A DNA stretch of 64,000 bases from Phaeoceros laevis. Lineage: Eukaryota > Anthocerotophyta > Anthocerotopsida > Notothyladales. The notes below the pieces were generated by a model that searched no databases, had not been told where the DNA came from, and worked only from the letters and a program-made list of their open reading frames with translations. The stretch covers positions 103,001-167,000 of the forward strand of contig JBNGIQ010009002.1 of assembly GCA_049999765.1 (NCBI GenBank), written 5' to 3'. This document shows positions 11,561 through 22,784 of the stretch, in pieces (positions within the stretch are counted from its first letter, which is position 1; every line of letters starts with the position of its first letter). A program made the position numbers and the translations under genes.

Positions 11561-12436
11561 ATGGCGCTCAAAGTTTACGGAATACCGCCCTCCCCGTCTG
11601 TTGGCATTGCAGTCCTGACCGCCTACGAGAAGGGCGTCGACTTTGAGATGGTTTTGGTGGAACTCAACAAGAAGGAGCACAAGGCGCCGGATTACCTGCT
11701 CAAGCACGTACGTCATCATTGCCACCGCCTCTTGCCTTCTGCTTCCTTAAGCTTGAGATTGCTCTAAGCAGCTCATGACTGTCTGTGCAGCCCTTTGGAA
11801 GGGTTCCCTGCATCGATGACGGTGACTTCACCCTCTTCGGTGAGCCGCATTTCCTTGCTCGGTTAAGCTGGTTGAGTTGCGGGAAATTGAAGAGGAGCCT
11901 AGGATGATCTGATTCTTCACCTGCTGCTGCTTGCCACAGAGTCCCGAGCTATAGGCAGGTATCTCTCGGAAAAATATGCTGCTCAGGGAACCGACATTTA
12001 CCCCAAAGAGCCAGCACAGAGAGGTGCGGTGGACCAGTGGATTGAAGTTCAAGCTCACTGGTTTGACATCCCGGCGGCCATGCTCGCTGGAGAGAGGTTT
12101 TTTGCCCCCAAGTTCTTTGGCAGGCCCTGCAACGACGCCGTTGCCGCTGAGAATTTTGAGAAGCTGGAGGCGGCGCTGGACATCTACGAAGCTCATCTGT
12201 CCAAGAACAAGTACTTTGCTGGGGACTTCTTCTCGCTGGCGGACATTGTGCACATGCCTACAACCCGTTTCGTTGAGTTCGCCGCCCCCTCCGATTTTGC
12301 GAAGCTGTTCACCAGTAGGAAGCATGTGCGGGAATGGTGGGCCGATGTCTCTTCCAGGCCCTCCTGGAAGAAGTATGACGAGCTGTCGAATGCGTATGTT
12401 AGGAAAGCTCACCCGGAAATGAGCACGCCGCAGTGA
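11561..12436 (+). CDS. Phi-class glutathione S-transferase, copy 4
   Basis: Cytosolic phi-class GST, about 230 residues. Exons: 11561-11707, 11791-11839 (49 nt) and 11940-12436. MALKVYGIPPSPS keeps a Ser at the catalytic position. PFGRVPCIDDGDFTLF carries the cis-proline and ESRAIGRYLSEKYAAQG the glutathione site. The C-terminal domain has AGDFFSLADIVHMP and HVREWWADVSSRPSW. The exon pattern (about 147, 49, about 500 nt) matches the three neighbours exactly, so the family arose locally by duplication after the structure was fixed. The start is the first ATG of a short leader. Confidence 0.93.
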
Positions 12437-13594
12437 AGAAAAATCTTCCCAGGGCTAGAGCAAATTGAGAACCTTTGATTTTGCTACGCAGGAAGATGTG
12501 ACCTACATTTCTTCGGAGAAGGAAGTTTTTGCCCAGCGTTTTGCTCAGTCCTCCACTCATCATGATGTGTTGTTGCTGTTGATGGTCCGGCACACGAGTT
12601 TCAATCGGTGCTGCAGCTGTTCCTGCTCTTTTCGTTGCTGCAAATCGGTACCCTGGCCACGGGTTAGAACATCTCTGACCGCAGCAAGACTGGAATCCAT
12701 CGCAATTTCCCTTTCGCTCTGTCGTGTGAAGGCGTTGACTCGTGTGGCGGTAACCAGAGGTGAGGGGAACCGTGGTCAGACAACCTAACCAACCGCATGC
12801 AGGGGAATGAGCCAATGAGCAAACCTTGGGATTGCTATAACCGCCACTTTCTTCTTCCCTGTCACACTTTTCCCGCCCCGCATTTTTCTCTCTCCATTCC
12901 CTCCCTCTTCTCGCTCCCATCTTGGCCAATTCGTACAACTGGCTGGGCTCGCTCGCCTCGTCTGCTTGCTTGCTTGATTTGTATCTCGTGCTCGTCAGCC
13001 TCTTTGATCACGCGGGGACTCCAGTGATTGCGTGGTGCCGCTGCGGGAATTGCGAGGGGGCGGCAGACACGGAAGGTCTCGTCTCTGGGATGCAATTCGC
13101 GGCGGGTGTTTGGTAATTGCGCTGCAATTGGACTCTGGATGCAATTGAGGTTATCCCGGTTGGAAGGGGAGTATTTGAGCAATTTTCGACAGAGGGCGCA
13201 GTTTGGGACAGAGTAGTACCACAGGCTCAGAATCTGGTGGATTGGAGAGTCCCAGGAGGACGGGGCGAAGGGGCTGCACTTGCTGAGGCAGCCTGGATCC
13301 AGATGGTGTCAGGTGGAAAGAGATGGGGCGCTTGCTTAGGGTTTTTGGCTCAACCTGCATTTCCTCCTGCGGTCCTTGGCAGTTAGCGAAATTGGGGTCT
13401 ACCAGTGAAATGCGCAGGTTTACCAGCTGCTTTGCCGCTTACCTGAGAGCATGCCGGCTTTGACATGGAGGCCGGACACAGATGCCGGCGCAGTGGCGTC
13501 TGGAGCAGTCTTGGGAGCTGAATTTTGGTCGAAGCCATGGTTATTCCTCGGATGCCGTGCTAGTCTGATGTAGGTTGGATAGAGGAGTTTCAGG
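12437..13594. other. Intergenic: GST copy 4 3' end and SAS-6 promoter
   Basis: About 1.16 kb. The part from 12850 to 12930 is pyrimidine-rich, with many tct and ccc runs, and includes a perfect E2F-type core (listed separately). Short open frames at 12465-13386 resemble nothing I know. The 3' half is probably the SAS-6 leader. Confidence 0.5.
12867..12876 (+). promoter_or_regulatory. Candidate E2F site upstream of SAS-6
   Basis: The sequence TTTTCCCGCC fits the E2F/DP consensus TTTSSCGC, inside a pyrimidine-rich block about 720 bp upstream of the SAS-6 start codon. E2F control is plausible for a gene needed once per centriole-forming division. A ten-base match occurs by chance fairly often, and the distance is long, so the call is tentative. 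Confidence 0.25.
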
Positions 13595-16500
13595 ATGGAC
13601 GAGGGGTTTAGAGTGACAGGAGTGGACAGCACCTCCATCCTGTTTGAGAAGGCGGTTCCTGTCCGAGTCACCAAGTCTGGATGCGAGGACAAGCACATGC
13701 AGCTGAGCGTCAGGGTAGTCATGGGCTTGAGCACGCATCACAGGACCTCTAAGGTACCGCGAGGGGTGTGTTTGTGACGTTTTCGCAGCATAGTGAACGA
13801 AGGGGTGGTCAGGAAGGGCACGTTCACCTCTTTCATGAGGCCTGTCTCCCACGGTTTTGTGCAGGTCCTACAGGTGCAGATTACAAATGAGCACGACGCG
13901 TTCTTCCTCTACACTATGGAGGTGAGCGAAGACGAGTTTCAATGTCTGAAAGTCGATCAGTGCATACTGGTGGATTTCTCGACTTTCCCCTACAAATTCA
14001 TCGAGCTGCTTGAGCACTGCATTGAAGCTGGTGCGAGTGACTCTCCGAGGTTATCGTCTGAACCCTCAAGAGCTCCGGTGCGTCCTTTAGTGTGGTTTTG
14101 GAGGGTGCAATCTTCTATGCCTTCCCGCCGCCTGGTGACAGCGAACAACGTGCTTATGATTTCAACCTTTGACTCCATGTGTCAGGTTTCTTGCTGTCTT
14201 ACATGTGCGGGCAGGAGACTCCAATTTCAGTGTGGTCGAGACTAACCAGTTCAAACACCTTAGTCATATCTCGCTCTGCTTTCGACAAGGCAACGATTCT
14301 ACTATAAAAAGTTATCTCGCGGGCCGACTTGTTGATCTCAAGGTAAACCTGGATGCGATGCTTCTCACGCTGGACCACTGCTGAGTATTGCTGCGCATGC
14401 TGAGGTTCTTTTATCGTTGGAACAGGCATCCAACACGGACTTACATGAGAAGCTCAAAAGGACACTTCAGTCTCTTGAACGGGCTCTTCGAGACGTGAGC
14501 AATTTGAGCAGGTACTGTGTTCCAGTTCATCCCATGCGATACACCAACGCTGTTAAGTCCAAGATTTTCTGATTTACCCACAAATTTCTAAAGGGACTGT
14601 TCCTACTTAAGGGTCTTCATCAAACCCGTAAGACCTCAAAACGATGGTGCATGTTTTCTTAAGATTGAATGACTCCAACTCTGAGGGAACACCATGCATG
14701 GCTCTCTTTAAACGGCACAACTTGCAAGCACAGTGTGAACTTATCTCGTAGCTGCACGATATGCAGTGAGCTTGCTCAAATGCGGGAGACCAATTGTGGT
14801 AGCCTCACTGAGCTGAAATCACAGTTAACAATAGAGCTCGCCCAGGTCAAGGAAAAGGTTTGCTCGTCTTCCCATGAAAGAACGGACAAACCACAAAAAA
14901 CAGTCTTAATGCCTTGAGCAAAATGTGTGGGAAACGACTCAACCTTATCCTGGTTGTCCTCCAGGCTATGATTGAGGCGAGTGAGTTGAAGGAAAAAATG
15001 GAAAAGGAGCGACACAGGCTTGAATCAAAGCTTCGGCAGCAATGCGAATGTCAGCAAGAGAGGGCATCTGATCTGGAGAAAGAGGTGGGAGCCTAGTCAT
15101 TTGAACAAATTCTTCTTTGTGTCAGTTAGGAGTCTGTGCGTGAAAGGGACCGTGATATACAGCATAGCTCTATGAGTAAGAGCCAGCCGGAAAAGCTCAC
15201 CATTCTTAGCACAAACAACACCATTGTGTTACTACCTTTCAGCTTGTTCTTCTTGTATTGCAGAATCGAGCCCTTATGGATAGCAAGCATTCTTTGGAAA
15301 CGAGATATGCGGAACTGCGGGTGAAATTTGATGCTCTGGAAAGGGAGTTTGAGGAGAGGCAGCAGGTACATGGTCCAATCCCTATCTGGGCACTTCGTTT
15401 CCAGTGAGAAGTCCTTCCAGTGCATATGTTGTACAAATCCCTGCTGCTACAAGTTTGGTGGTTATGTTCTCTGCACGGCTGATCTAGGTCTACATGGATT
15501 TTGCAGGAATGTGCTCACTTTCGTTCAGAGAATCGAACTCTGACAAGTGAGAAGAATGAAGCCGACAAAATGTTGAACAGGCATCTGCTTCGGCTTACTG
15601 CAATGGAACAAGAAGTAAGGGGATTATTTCATCTAATCTCTCCAGTACTTCACGTAGGACTTCGCTCCAAAGCTTAGCACCTTCATTTCCTTTATCCAGA
15701 TTCAGGACAAGAGTGAAAGGATATGTTGCTTGACGAATCAGTTACAGGGTCAGTGCTGCCAAAGGTACGCTCCTTAACAAATTTCAGATGTAGCTAGACA
15801 AGAGACACCAGGGAGAAGTGGCTCATGGGCTTATGGTGTGCTAATGCAAGTGCTTTCACAATGTCAGAGAAAATCTGGAAGGCTCATTGACAGAGTCCAA
15901 GACCCTCGTTGAGCGAGCTGAACAAAAGGCAGCTGCTGCTGCTGCTGAGGTTGAACGCTGCAATCATACTATTGAGAAGCTTCAGGTGGGTTTAGTGTTT
16001 GTGCAGATTACACCATTGGACAGAGCACTCTATCCATTCTCGATGTACTTATGTGCCAGGTCTGTGTGCAAGAAATACGCTCGTCTTGACCCTTGTGCTG
16101 TCCGCAACTCTGTGCAGTCTGATCTGCGGGCAGCCAAGGCTAAAGTTAAACTCAAAGGCCAGGTGACAAGTCAGCAAGATTGTCTGCTGAGTGAACGTCA
16201 GGCATCCATTGACAAGAGTACTGCAGAGATTGCAAGCCTGCGTCAGGAAATATGCCAGCTCAAAGGAGAGGTGGATTGTGCCAGGCATAAGGTGAGCAGT
16301 GCAGTTGCCCCTCAAGATGAAAGTACCAGGTCTTGTAACAGCTTTTCCATAAAAAAACATTGCAATTTCAAGCTCAGGAAATAAAATCACTGAGCACTGA
16401 ATTTGCAGGCTGATGACGCACAAGAGAAATACGAAGAGGCACAGGAGACATTGAAGTCCAATCAGCAAATGATACAGTACGGCTCAACCACATTGTTCCC

Positions 16501-17623
16501 TGAGGTCCAGACTTGGGATAATGCCATTTCTCCTTGAGATCCACAACATTGTTGATCATCTACTGGCTTGCTTGTGGCAGGTGGCTAAACCAGCAGCTGA
16601 CTGACCTTCAGCTCGGAAAACCTGGGTCAGGAGGAACTTGCTCATCACGGTACCTGTATAGGCCAACAACATCATATTCAACAGCAAGAGGTACTGGAAC
16701 AGGCATTTCATCTGTGGGCACATTGGGTGGCTCTCCATCCCCAATTCCCGGGTACAAGAGCCTTTACCCCGGCACTTCTTCCTACATGTCGTCGGTGAAC
16801 ATGAAGACTGCAGGCGTTGGCCTAAGCCCAGGCCTTTCTTCCACCCTTTCAGCAGTCAACTCACAGCTTCCCTGTGCTGCTGCAAGGGCAAGGAGCTCAC
16901 CAGTGACTTCTGGGGCTCCGGTCAGTAAAGTCCAGTATAAGCCATTTACCGCACCAGCTAGCAGTAAACCTGGTTGTGTTCAGGCTCTGGGCTCTACAGG
17001 GACAGCAGCTGCAGCAACAAGCTCCATCAACAGCTCAAGCTATTGTTTCTGGCCAAATGAGTCAAGTTCCTGGCTGCAACGGCAGCAAAAGGAGGCAGAA
17101 GTCCCTCGCAGTGTAGCATCGCCACCGCGCTGTGAAGCATCGTCATTTGCTGATTCAAGAGGCACAGGAGGATATAAAACTTCACCTCCCAGGTGCCAGG
17201 CATCAGCTGATTCAAGGCTTGCGGGAGGTTATAAGTCTTCACCTCCTCGCTGTCAAGCATCTGGATCATCACCATCCCGAGCGCAGGCATCGGAGGCCCG
17301 TAAGTCCCCATCTCGATGGCAGGCATCAGGGGGCTACAAGTCATCGCCTGCTTTTTGTGAAGCGTCGTCCATGGCTGAGACAAGGGGTTACAGATCCTGC
17401 GCGGTCACTTCAGGCAGTGGAAAGGGCAGTGGGAACAACCCTTGCAGCAGAGCAGGAGGTTTAGATGGTAAGTGCTCCTGCATAAAAGTACAAAGCCTTT
17501 AAGAGCAACATTGCTTTGAGGGAGTGAACAACCCAGTGTCTGGGCCCAGGTTACTGAGGATTCTTTGTATTTGTCGCAGCTGATATTGTACCAGAAGGCT
17601 GGTTGCATCCAGCACAAGGTTAG
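13595..17623 (+). CDS. SAS6: SAS-6, centriole and basal-body cartwheel protein
   Basis: SAS-6 homodimers assemble the nine-fold cartwheel that templates centrioles; in land plants this happens only in lineages with motile sperm. Early exons are 13595-13753, 13865-14049, 14186-14342, 14426-14511, 14752-14857 and 14965-15084; about seven more coiled-coil exons follow, then a long last coding part from about 16582 and a small final exon 17580-17623. The N-terminal head shows ILFEKAVPV, FFLYTMEVSEDEFQ, LVDFSTFPYKFIELLEHC and VVETNQFKHLSHISL. A long heptad coiled coil follows, then LKSNQQMIQWLNQQL, the signature at the end of the SAS-6 coil. The C-terminal tail is low-complexity and Ser/Pro-rich. 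One junction (exon ending near 15175, next exon starting near 15264) is out of phase with the GT-AG sites I can find, so a mis-called base or an unusual splice is possible there. Confidence 0.9.
17160..17352 (+). repeat. Imperfect protein-coding repeat in SAS-6 tail
   Basis: Inside the SAS-6 tail a motif of roughly 17-20 codons recurs about four times. Each copy is built around GGYKSSPPRCQAS: once as GGYKTSPPRCQAS, once exactly, then as degenerate SPSRWQAS and GGYKSSPAFCEAS forms. The alternation of basic, Ser/Pro and Cys residues suggests a disordered linker, possibly a phosphorylation or microtubule-binding region. Function is inference. Confidence 0.6.
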
Positions 17624-18177
17624 ACCGGCACACTTCTGCTGAGAGACCAGAGCTCTGTGGGCAAGCAGAGGTGTATTTGTACCTGAACTGATAGGGAAGG
17701 TATTGGGAAACTGAAGATAAGCTGAAGAGGGCAGCTCAAACTTCGTTTGATGGTTATCACCACATTGCTTTGTCCCTCTGTTTATTGTACCATACATGTC
17801 AACACCTTTCTGGCTTGGCATGACATCATTTTGCTAGCTGCCCCAGCTAGCAGTCATGGCTCCCTGTCCGTGGGTGTTTTCCAGTCACTCTATTGGTGGC
17901 ACCCCGATTCATTGAAAATGCCCGTTGTATTTTCATGTTGGTTCCAACATCTGTCCTACTCAATACAGAAACAACTTTGTCCAAGATGGATGGGATTGTC
18001 CGGGCTTGTCGATTTACAGCTGTAGTGCAAGTCTTTCGGTGTATGGATCTCGTATGCAGCTCCTGCTGCAGAGCCCGTGCCAGATTCGTTTACTAGTTGC
18101 GACAGGTCAACCCACATGCCTAGGCCCAGGACCAGTCCAATGCTCCAGTGAAAGGCAGAACGGCAACAAATAAATCA
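17624..18177. other. Intergenic, convergent 3' ends
   Basis: About 550 bp between the SAS-6 stop and the stop of the convergent MFS copy B. No gene or repeat is evident; it should contain the two 3' untranslated regions. Confidence 0.5.
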
Positions 18178-20074
18178 TCACGGCTCTTTTGGTAACGTTT
18201 CCAGTTCAAAATCGTCTGATACCAGAAGTAGGCGTTCAGGGTCAACAACGTCTTCCCCCTTCTGATGTCCTGCTGCAATACGTACTCGGTCCCGGTCCTT
18301 AGGGTATGTCCAGTAAAGCAGACTATATGTCATGCAGGACAGGCTGTGGCCGACGAAGAAACATGCGAAAAGAGCTTTGGAAATAGCTGCAGCATTGCTC
18401 TTATCCTGGGCCCCTCCTTGGCTGCCGGGAGAAGCGTCAAACCCGAAAACCTTCTCAGCTAGGAGCCCCACAACCTGCGTGGCGAAGGATGCAAACAAGG
18501 ATTCGAAGAACCTATCCAGGGCAAAGATGGTGGTTCTACCACTTTCATCCACGATCTCAGAAAAGATTGGGCTGCAAAAGAAACAAAACATGCAGTCTTC
18601 TCAGTACACAAAAAAGTCGAATTCGCATACTGCATACTACACAATCGAACTCCTGTTGCAGTTAGCAATCAAATGTTGTGCCTGATACACTCACTTGTTG
18701 GTAGCAGAAACGCAGGCTGATGCTGACAGTCCCATGACGACCAGCCAAAAGCCATGCTGAAATGCAGCGGAAGGATCTTGGCGCAGGCCCAGGAAGAGAA
18801 TTGCTGCCAAAGGGACTGCTGAACCTGTACTGAGCTGAGCTACAATGATCCTGCCGGAATCTGGTAGAAGCTTGGCCATCAGGTCTCCCAGGCGCCCTCC
18901 CAGGGATGTGCCCACAGCACGTGAAAGTGTGCTAACAGTCAAGAGTGTAGCTGTAATGTGGTGAGAAAACCCCACTAGCTCCAGCCACATTGGACTGAAA
19001 GCCATCGCTGACGTTGCTGATGAACCAGGAACACCCTGAGCTACAATCACCTGGAAGGTGCGTGTCTGCACCACCTCCTTCGCTGCCGAGCCAAACGCAC
19101 TCCATTGTAGAGACAGAGATGATAAAGGTTCGTTGACATCGGTTACCCTGAGTAAGAAAATGAGCAGGTCTCAGACATTGAAAAGATTCAACCGTGCACT
19201 GAAAACAACTGCTGCATAAATCAGAACCCATCACTTTTTCCGAAAGTAGTGCAGTGGAGAACCTTTTTGTGGGAGGACGGGGATCAACCACCAGTAGCAA
19301 CACCAGCAAGCCCTCAACCACGCTCACCAGCGCCACGATGAAAAACGCCATTCTCCATCCTTCAACGAAAGGCATAGGGGTTCCAGCCAACAGAACAGCT
19401 AAGGAACCTCCCAACGTCACTCCAATTGTGTATGAGGTGTAAGTCCAACCGTATGCAGACCCTCTCTTACCAGCTTCCGTCAAGTCTGCTACTATGGAGA
19501 GAATGGCCGGGAAAGCCAGCGATAAACCTAACCCACTGACGGATCTTGTGATTGCAAGCTGTTGGAGCCATTACACGAGTCAGAACAGTAGTGTCACTTG
19601 CAAACATGCCACAGCTACTATTTGTTGCGAACAGAAATCGAGCTCTGCACCTGTGGCAAATAAGAAGACACACCACATGAGGCAGACCTGAATGTATGTC
19701 TGAGCACAACCAGCAGCAAAGGTAGAGGCTGCCCAAATTATCACACCTGCAGCTATGATGTTGGCCCGGTTATAATGCATGGACAGATAGGCACTCGCAG
19801 GATAACATAGGGTCTCGACAAGCCTCCTCACAGTGGTGAGAGTCCCCAAGGCAGTTGGTGAAACCGAGAAATGCTGGCCTATATCTCTGTAAACTGCTGG
19901 CAGCAGAACACCGTCTGCACCGTCAAGCATCATCGCTACGTTCACGAGGATGAGAGTGAGGGACCTCCTTGACCTGTCTTTCTCCATCCTAGAGCCCTGC
20001 CTCTCCCGGCTGCCAGGAGAATCGGCTCTCCAGCTATGGCCCCTCGGCCTCGGACTAACCTCGAACCGCTTCAT
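18178..20074 (-). CDS. UNE2-like major facilitator superfamily transporter (copy B)
   Basis: Twelve-helix MFS permease of about 509 residues in the UNE2 family; substrate unknown. Four exons on the minus strand: 20074-19688, 19558-19263, 19147-18695 and 18571-18178. Conserved blocks are LVNVAMMLDGADGVLLPAVY, SPTALGTLTTVRRLVETL, YNRANIIAAG, GLGLSLAFPAILSIVADL, TFQVIVAQGVPGSS, SGRIIVAQLSTGSAVPLAA and PIFSEIVDESGRTTIFALD. The end of the membrane domain is LYWTYPKDRDRVR, followed by a short acidic tail. The first 29 residues before MEKDRSRRSL are Arg-rich and hydrophilic. The intron between ATN and PIF is present, unlike copy A. Intron 1 uses a gtctgc donor similar to the odd donor of copy A. Confidence 0.9.
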
Positions 20075-21711
20075 TTAGTGTTGGCTAAGCCCGCATCCTG
20101 GTAGGAGACGCTCAAACACCACATACAGAGCAAAAGAGCGTACAACCTACAGGATGCTTTCGGCAGCAAGGAATGCCAGCATTCCGACGGTAGTCGTCGG
20201 AAGCTGAATAATGCAAACAGACGGAAGCGTGGTCTTCGAGGGGGCCAATTGTAACTAGATTGTACATTCTGACAATTACACTTTTACAACTTATTATAAG
20301 GTACACAACTTTCGGTTTCCTTTTTAGGCTGTCCGCATGAGACGTTTCAATGAATCATGAAGCATACGTTCTTATGAGAAGCAGTTTATATATTGTTATT
20401 TGGGAAAAACCACTCTCAACAAAATAAGATGTTTAGGAGTGCGTGTGCATGGTTTCCTTTTATTCTTGGTTTCCTTTTGTTCTTGGTTTAACCCTAGAGT
20501 GACCAAGGTACTCATGTGTTTCCACCCATAATTCGGCTCTTTCTCAAATATTTTCCTCTATCCGACTGTACCACATTTGTCTAGAATGAGACTAATTATC
20601 AAGATAAAAAATCTCTTAGAAACTTGTGAGGAGAATTTATATGCTGACTTGGTGCAGCCCGCTCCGCCACCGGAATCCCCACCACGGTGCCAGACACTTC
20701 TTTCAACTGAACATGATGCTTCAACGATAGATGCAAAATTCTGACTTCGCCCGTGCTTGCTTGAGGCGTGAAGCCACTGTCGTGCTTGCTTGGGGCGTTA
20801 TGATAAAGCTTGGTCGCCGAACAGAGATGGTGTACAAGTTACGATGCAGATCTGGCCAGTGGCCACATCCATCCATGGAAAAATCTGTCTAGCCAACTGC
20901 TACAGCCATCCATGGAAGAATCTGGTACGCAACTCCTCGTCACAACCAAACCAACTGCTAACTCAACCGTAAACTAGCACTCGACTGGGGTCACCAATAC
21001 CTGCTCCATAGCAGGGCAGAAGGCAGTCACATTGCACGACGGTGATTTGCAATGGAGGCCGTCTCCTACCGTCCTGCGAAAAAGGGTTAAGGGGCAAGTT
21101 TTAAAATCATCCTAAGTTCTAACCAGCTTGTTAGCATCTATCACATTGGCAATTGGCTTGAATGGTTTTAATTCTATTTAATGACTCTCATACCCAGCTT
21201 GACACAATGATTTCAAAAATAATATGAAATAATTAAGATTTGTCTTACCAACATGTCTATGGCAATTGGTAACACACAATCTTAAGTATTTCAAGTAATT
21301 AAGATTGTGGACTAACTAAAATGAACAGACCGAGAATATACCTAGAAATACTAATCGAGCGTGAAATACCTATGCTCCCTGTATCCAAATTTCCAATCTT
21401 ACCTTGCTTTGGAGTTGTTTTGAAGGAATATTGTCCATAGTTTTTATCCATCCAAAGAGCGATCTAGAGGTTATTTTACTCAGAGTTCAAACTTCAGAGA
21501 GGAGATCTCCATAGTTAGAGAGTAAGACTTTTTGCTTGCTTTTGAAGTTAAGGGGAAACATATGGTGGTAATTTGCACTCATAAATATTTATTTTTTAGG
21601 ATAGTATTTACATTGTTTAGCGATCTCTAGCTCTCAGCGTTTTATAGAATAATCCTTGGAAACCTAATGCTCTCTTTCATAGTTTATCTTATGACGTTCT
21701 CTTTCTGCAGC
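20075..21711. other. AT-rich intergenic stretch
   Basis: About 1.6 kb of clearly AT-richer sequence without a recognisable gene. It has small direct repeats, such as ggtttcctttt twice around 20450-20480, gtgcttgctt twice around 20750-20790, and catccatgga twice around 20870-20920. These look like decayed non-coding or transposon-derived DNA, but no terminal repeats or transposase remnants are visible. Confidence 0.45.
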
Positions 21712-21890
21712 ATGGAATCCATGGATATAATTGCTAAGAAGGCAAGGAAAAGGCCACTTGGTCGCCATCGTAGTAAAAAAAAGTCAAAAGAAGTATCTAT
21801 AGTCAAATCGGCTGAAGGTTTAAATGAAGTTATGCCAAGTGATGATGAATATGCCACTTTGGCCCCCATCAATGTTGGAGTGAAGATGGC

Positions 21891-22784
21891 ATGACCGCCA
21901 TAAGTGTGCTTCTTATTGGAGAGGTGCTTCTTCTTGGAGAGGCACAAACTGATGGACATGCTGGCAATAGCGGGCTTTGTGTCGCACAACCACATGTTGA
22001 AGACACGGACACAACTAGTGATGTGCTTCTTCTTGGAGAGGCACAAACTGATGGACATGCTTGCAATAGCGGGCTTTATGTCGCACAACCACATGTTGAA
22101 GACATGGACACTATTAGTGAAGTGGTTCTTCTTGGAGAGACACAAACTGATGGACATGCTAGCAATAGCGAGCTTTGTGTCGCACAACCACATGTTGAAG
22201 ACATGGACACTACTAGTGATGTGCTTCTTCTTGGAGAGGCACAAACTGATGGACATGCTGGCAATAGCGGGCTTTGTGTTGCACAACCACATGTTGAAGA
22301 CATGGACACTACTAGTGATGTGCTTTTTGGAGAGGCACAAACCGATGGACATGCTGGCAATAGCGGGCTTTCTGTCGCACAACCACATGTTGAAGACATG
22401 GACACTACTGGTGATGCGCTTCTTCTTGAACAAGGACAAGCTGAACATGAAGAGACAACCATCACTTTCCATGATAGGGTTCAAGGAGAAGGGACTACCA
22501 ACAACATTATAGTTGACAATGTGAATGTTGAGAGTGCTGAGTCTGCACTAGATTACTCTTTTGGGGAAGATTTGTTGTTTTCTGATGAATCGAGGGAATG
22601 TCAGAGACCTCCACATCTTGGAGAAAGTAGATTTATTGGCCGATCAATCACCAAGAACCAAAAGAAGAAGCTTCGAAGGGAACGTGCCAAAGAAAGAAAG
22701 GAAAGCAAGGAAGTGACAATTAAAGTCATACTTTCTTGCTTTATAGCATGTTTGTTGATATTGATTGCTGGTATTTGGCTATAA
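21891..22784 (+). CDS. Repeat-containing, tail-anchored hypothetical protein
   Basis: Not recognised. The 297-codon frame has five tandem 33-residue units (xLLLGEAQTDGHAGNSGL... ending VEDMDTTSD) over residues 12 to 175. An acidic linker follows, then a strongly basic stretch (KNQKKKLRRERAKERK) and a C-terminal hydrophobic segment (ILSCFIACLLILIAGIWL) that could be a tail anchor. A 61-codon open frame starting at 21712 (MESMDIIAKKARKRPLG) ends at 21894, overlapping this ATG. The real gene may begin there and join by splicing, or a frameshift may separate them. The region is AT-rich compared with its neighbours. Because the 99-bp unit has no stop in several frames, frame choice rests mainly on the non-repetitive C-terminus. 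Confidence 0.4.
   Translation: MTAISVLLIGEVLLLGEAQTDGHAGNSGLCVAQPHVEDTDTTSDVLLLGEAQTDGHACNSGLYVAQPHVEDMDTISEVVLLGETQTDGHASNSELCVAQPHVEDMDTTSDVLLLGEAQTDGHAGNSGLCVAQPHVEDMDTTSDVLFGEAQTDGHAGNSGLSVAQPHVEDMDTTGDALLLEQGQAEHEETTITFHDRVQGEGTTNNIIVDNVNVESAESALDYSFGEDLLFSDESRECQRPPHLGESRFIGRSITKNQKKKLRRERAKERKESKEVTIKVILSCFIACLLILIAGIWL
21924..22415 (+). repeat. 99-bp tandem repeat, five copies
   Basis: Units start at 21924, 22023, 22122, 22221 and 22320. The first four are 99 bp, the fifth 96 bp with one codon lost, and a partial unit follows. Copies differ at only a few positions, so the array is young or homogenised. The unit length is a multiple of three, which keeps the + frame open through all copies and also leaves a second + frame and two minus frames open. 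It is a direct tandem array with no spacers, so not a CRISPR. Confidence 0.9.

Noticed and set aside
13789-13864. Coding sequence between 13789 and 13864 in SAS-6
   Set aside because: Although open in one frame, including it breaks the phase; splicing 13753 to 13865 gives the conserved SAS-6 strand order.
21924-22415. CRISPR-like array
   Set aside because: Units are directly adjacent, 99 bp and coding, with no unique spacers, in a plant nuclear genome.
21684-22484. 266-codon minus-strand frame over the 99-bp repeat
   Set aside because: It exists because the repeat unit lacks stops in that frame. It has no non-repetitive support, so it was not called; the possibility is mentioned as a finding.
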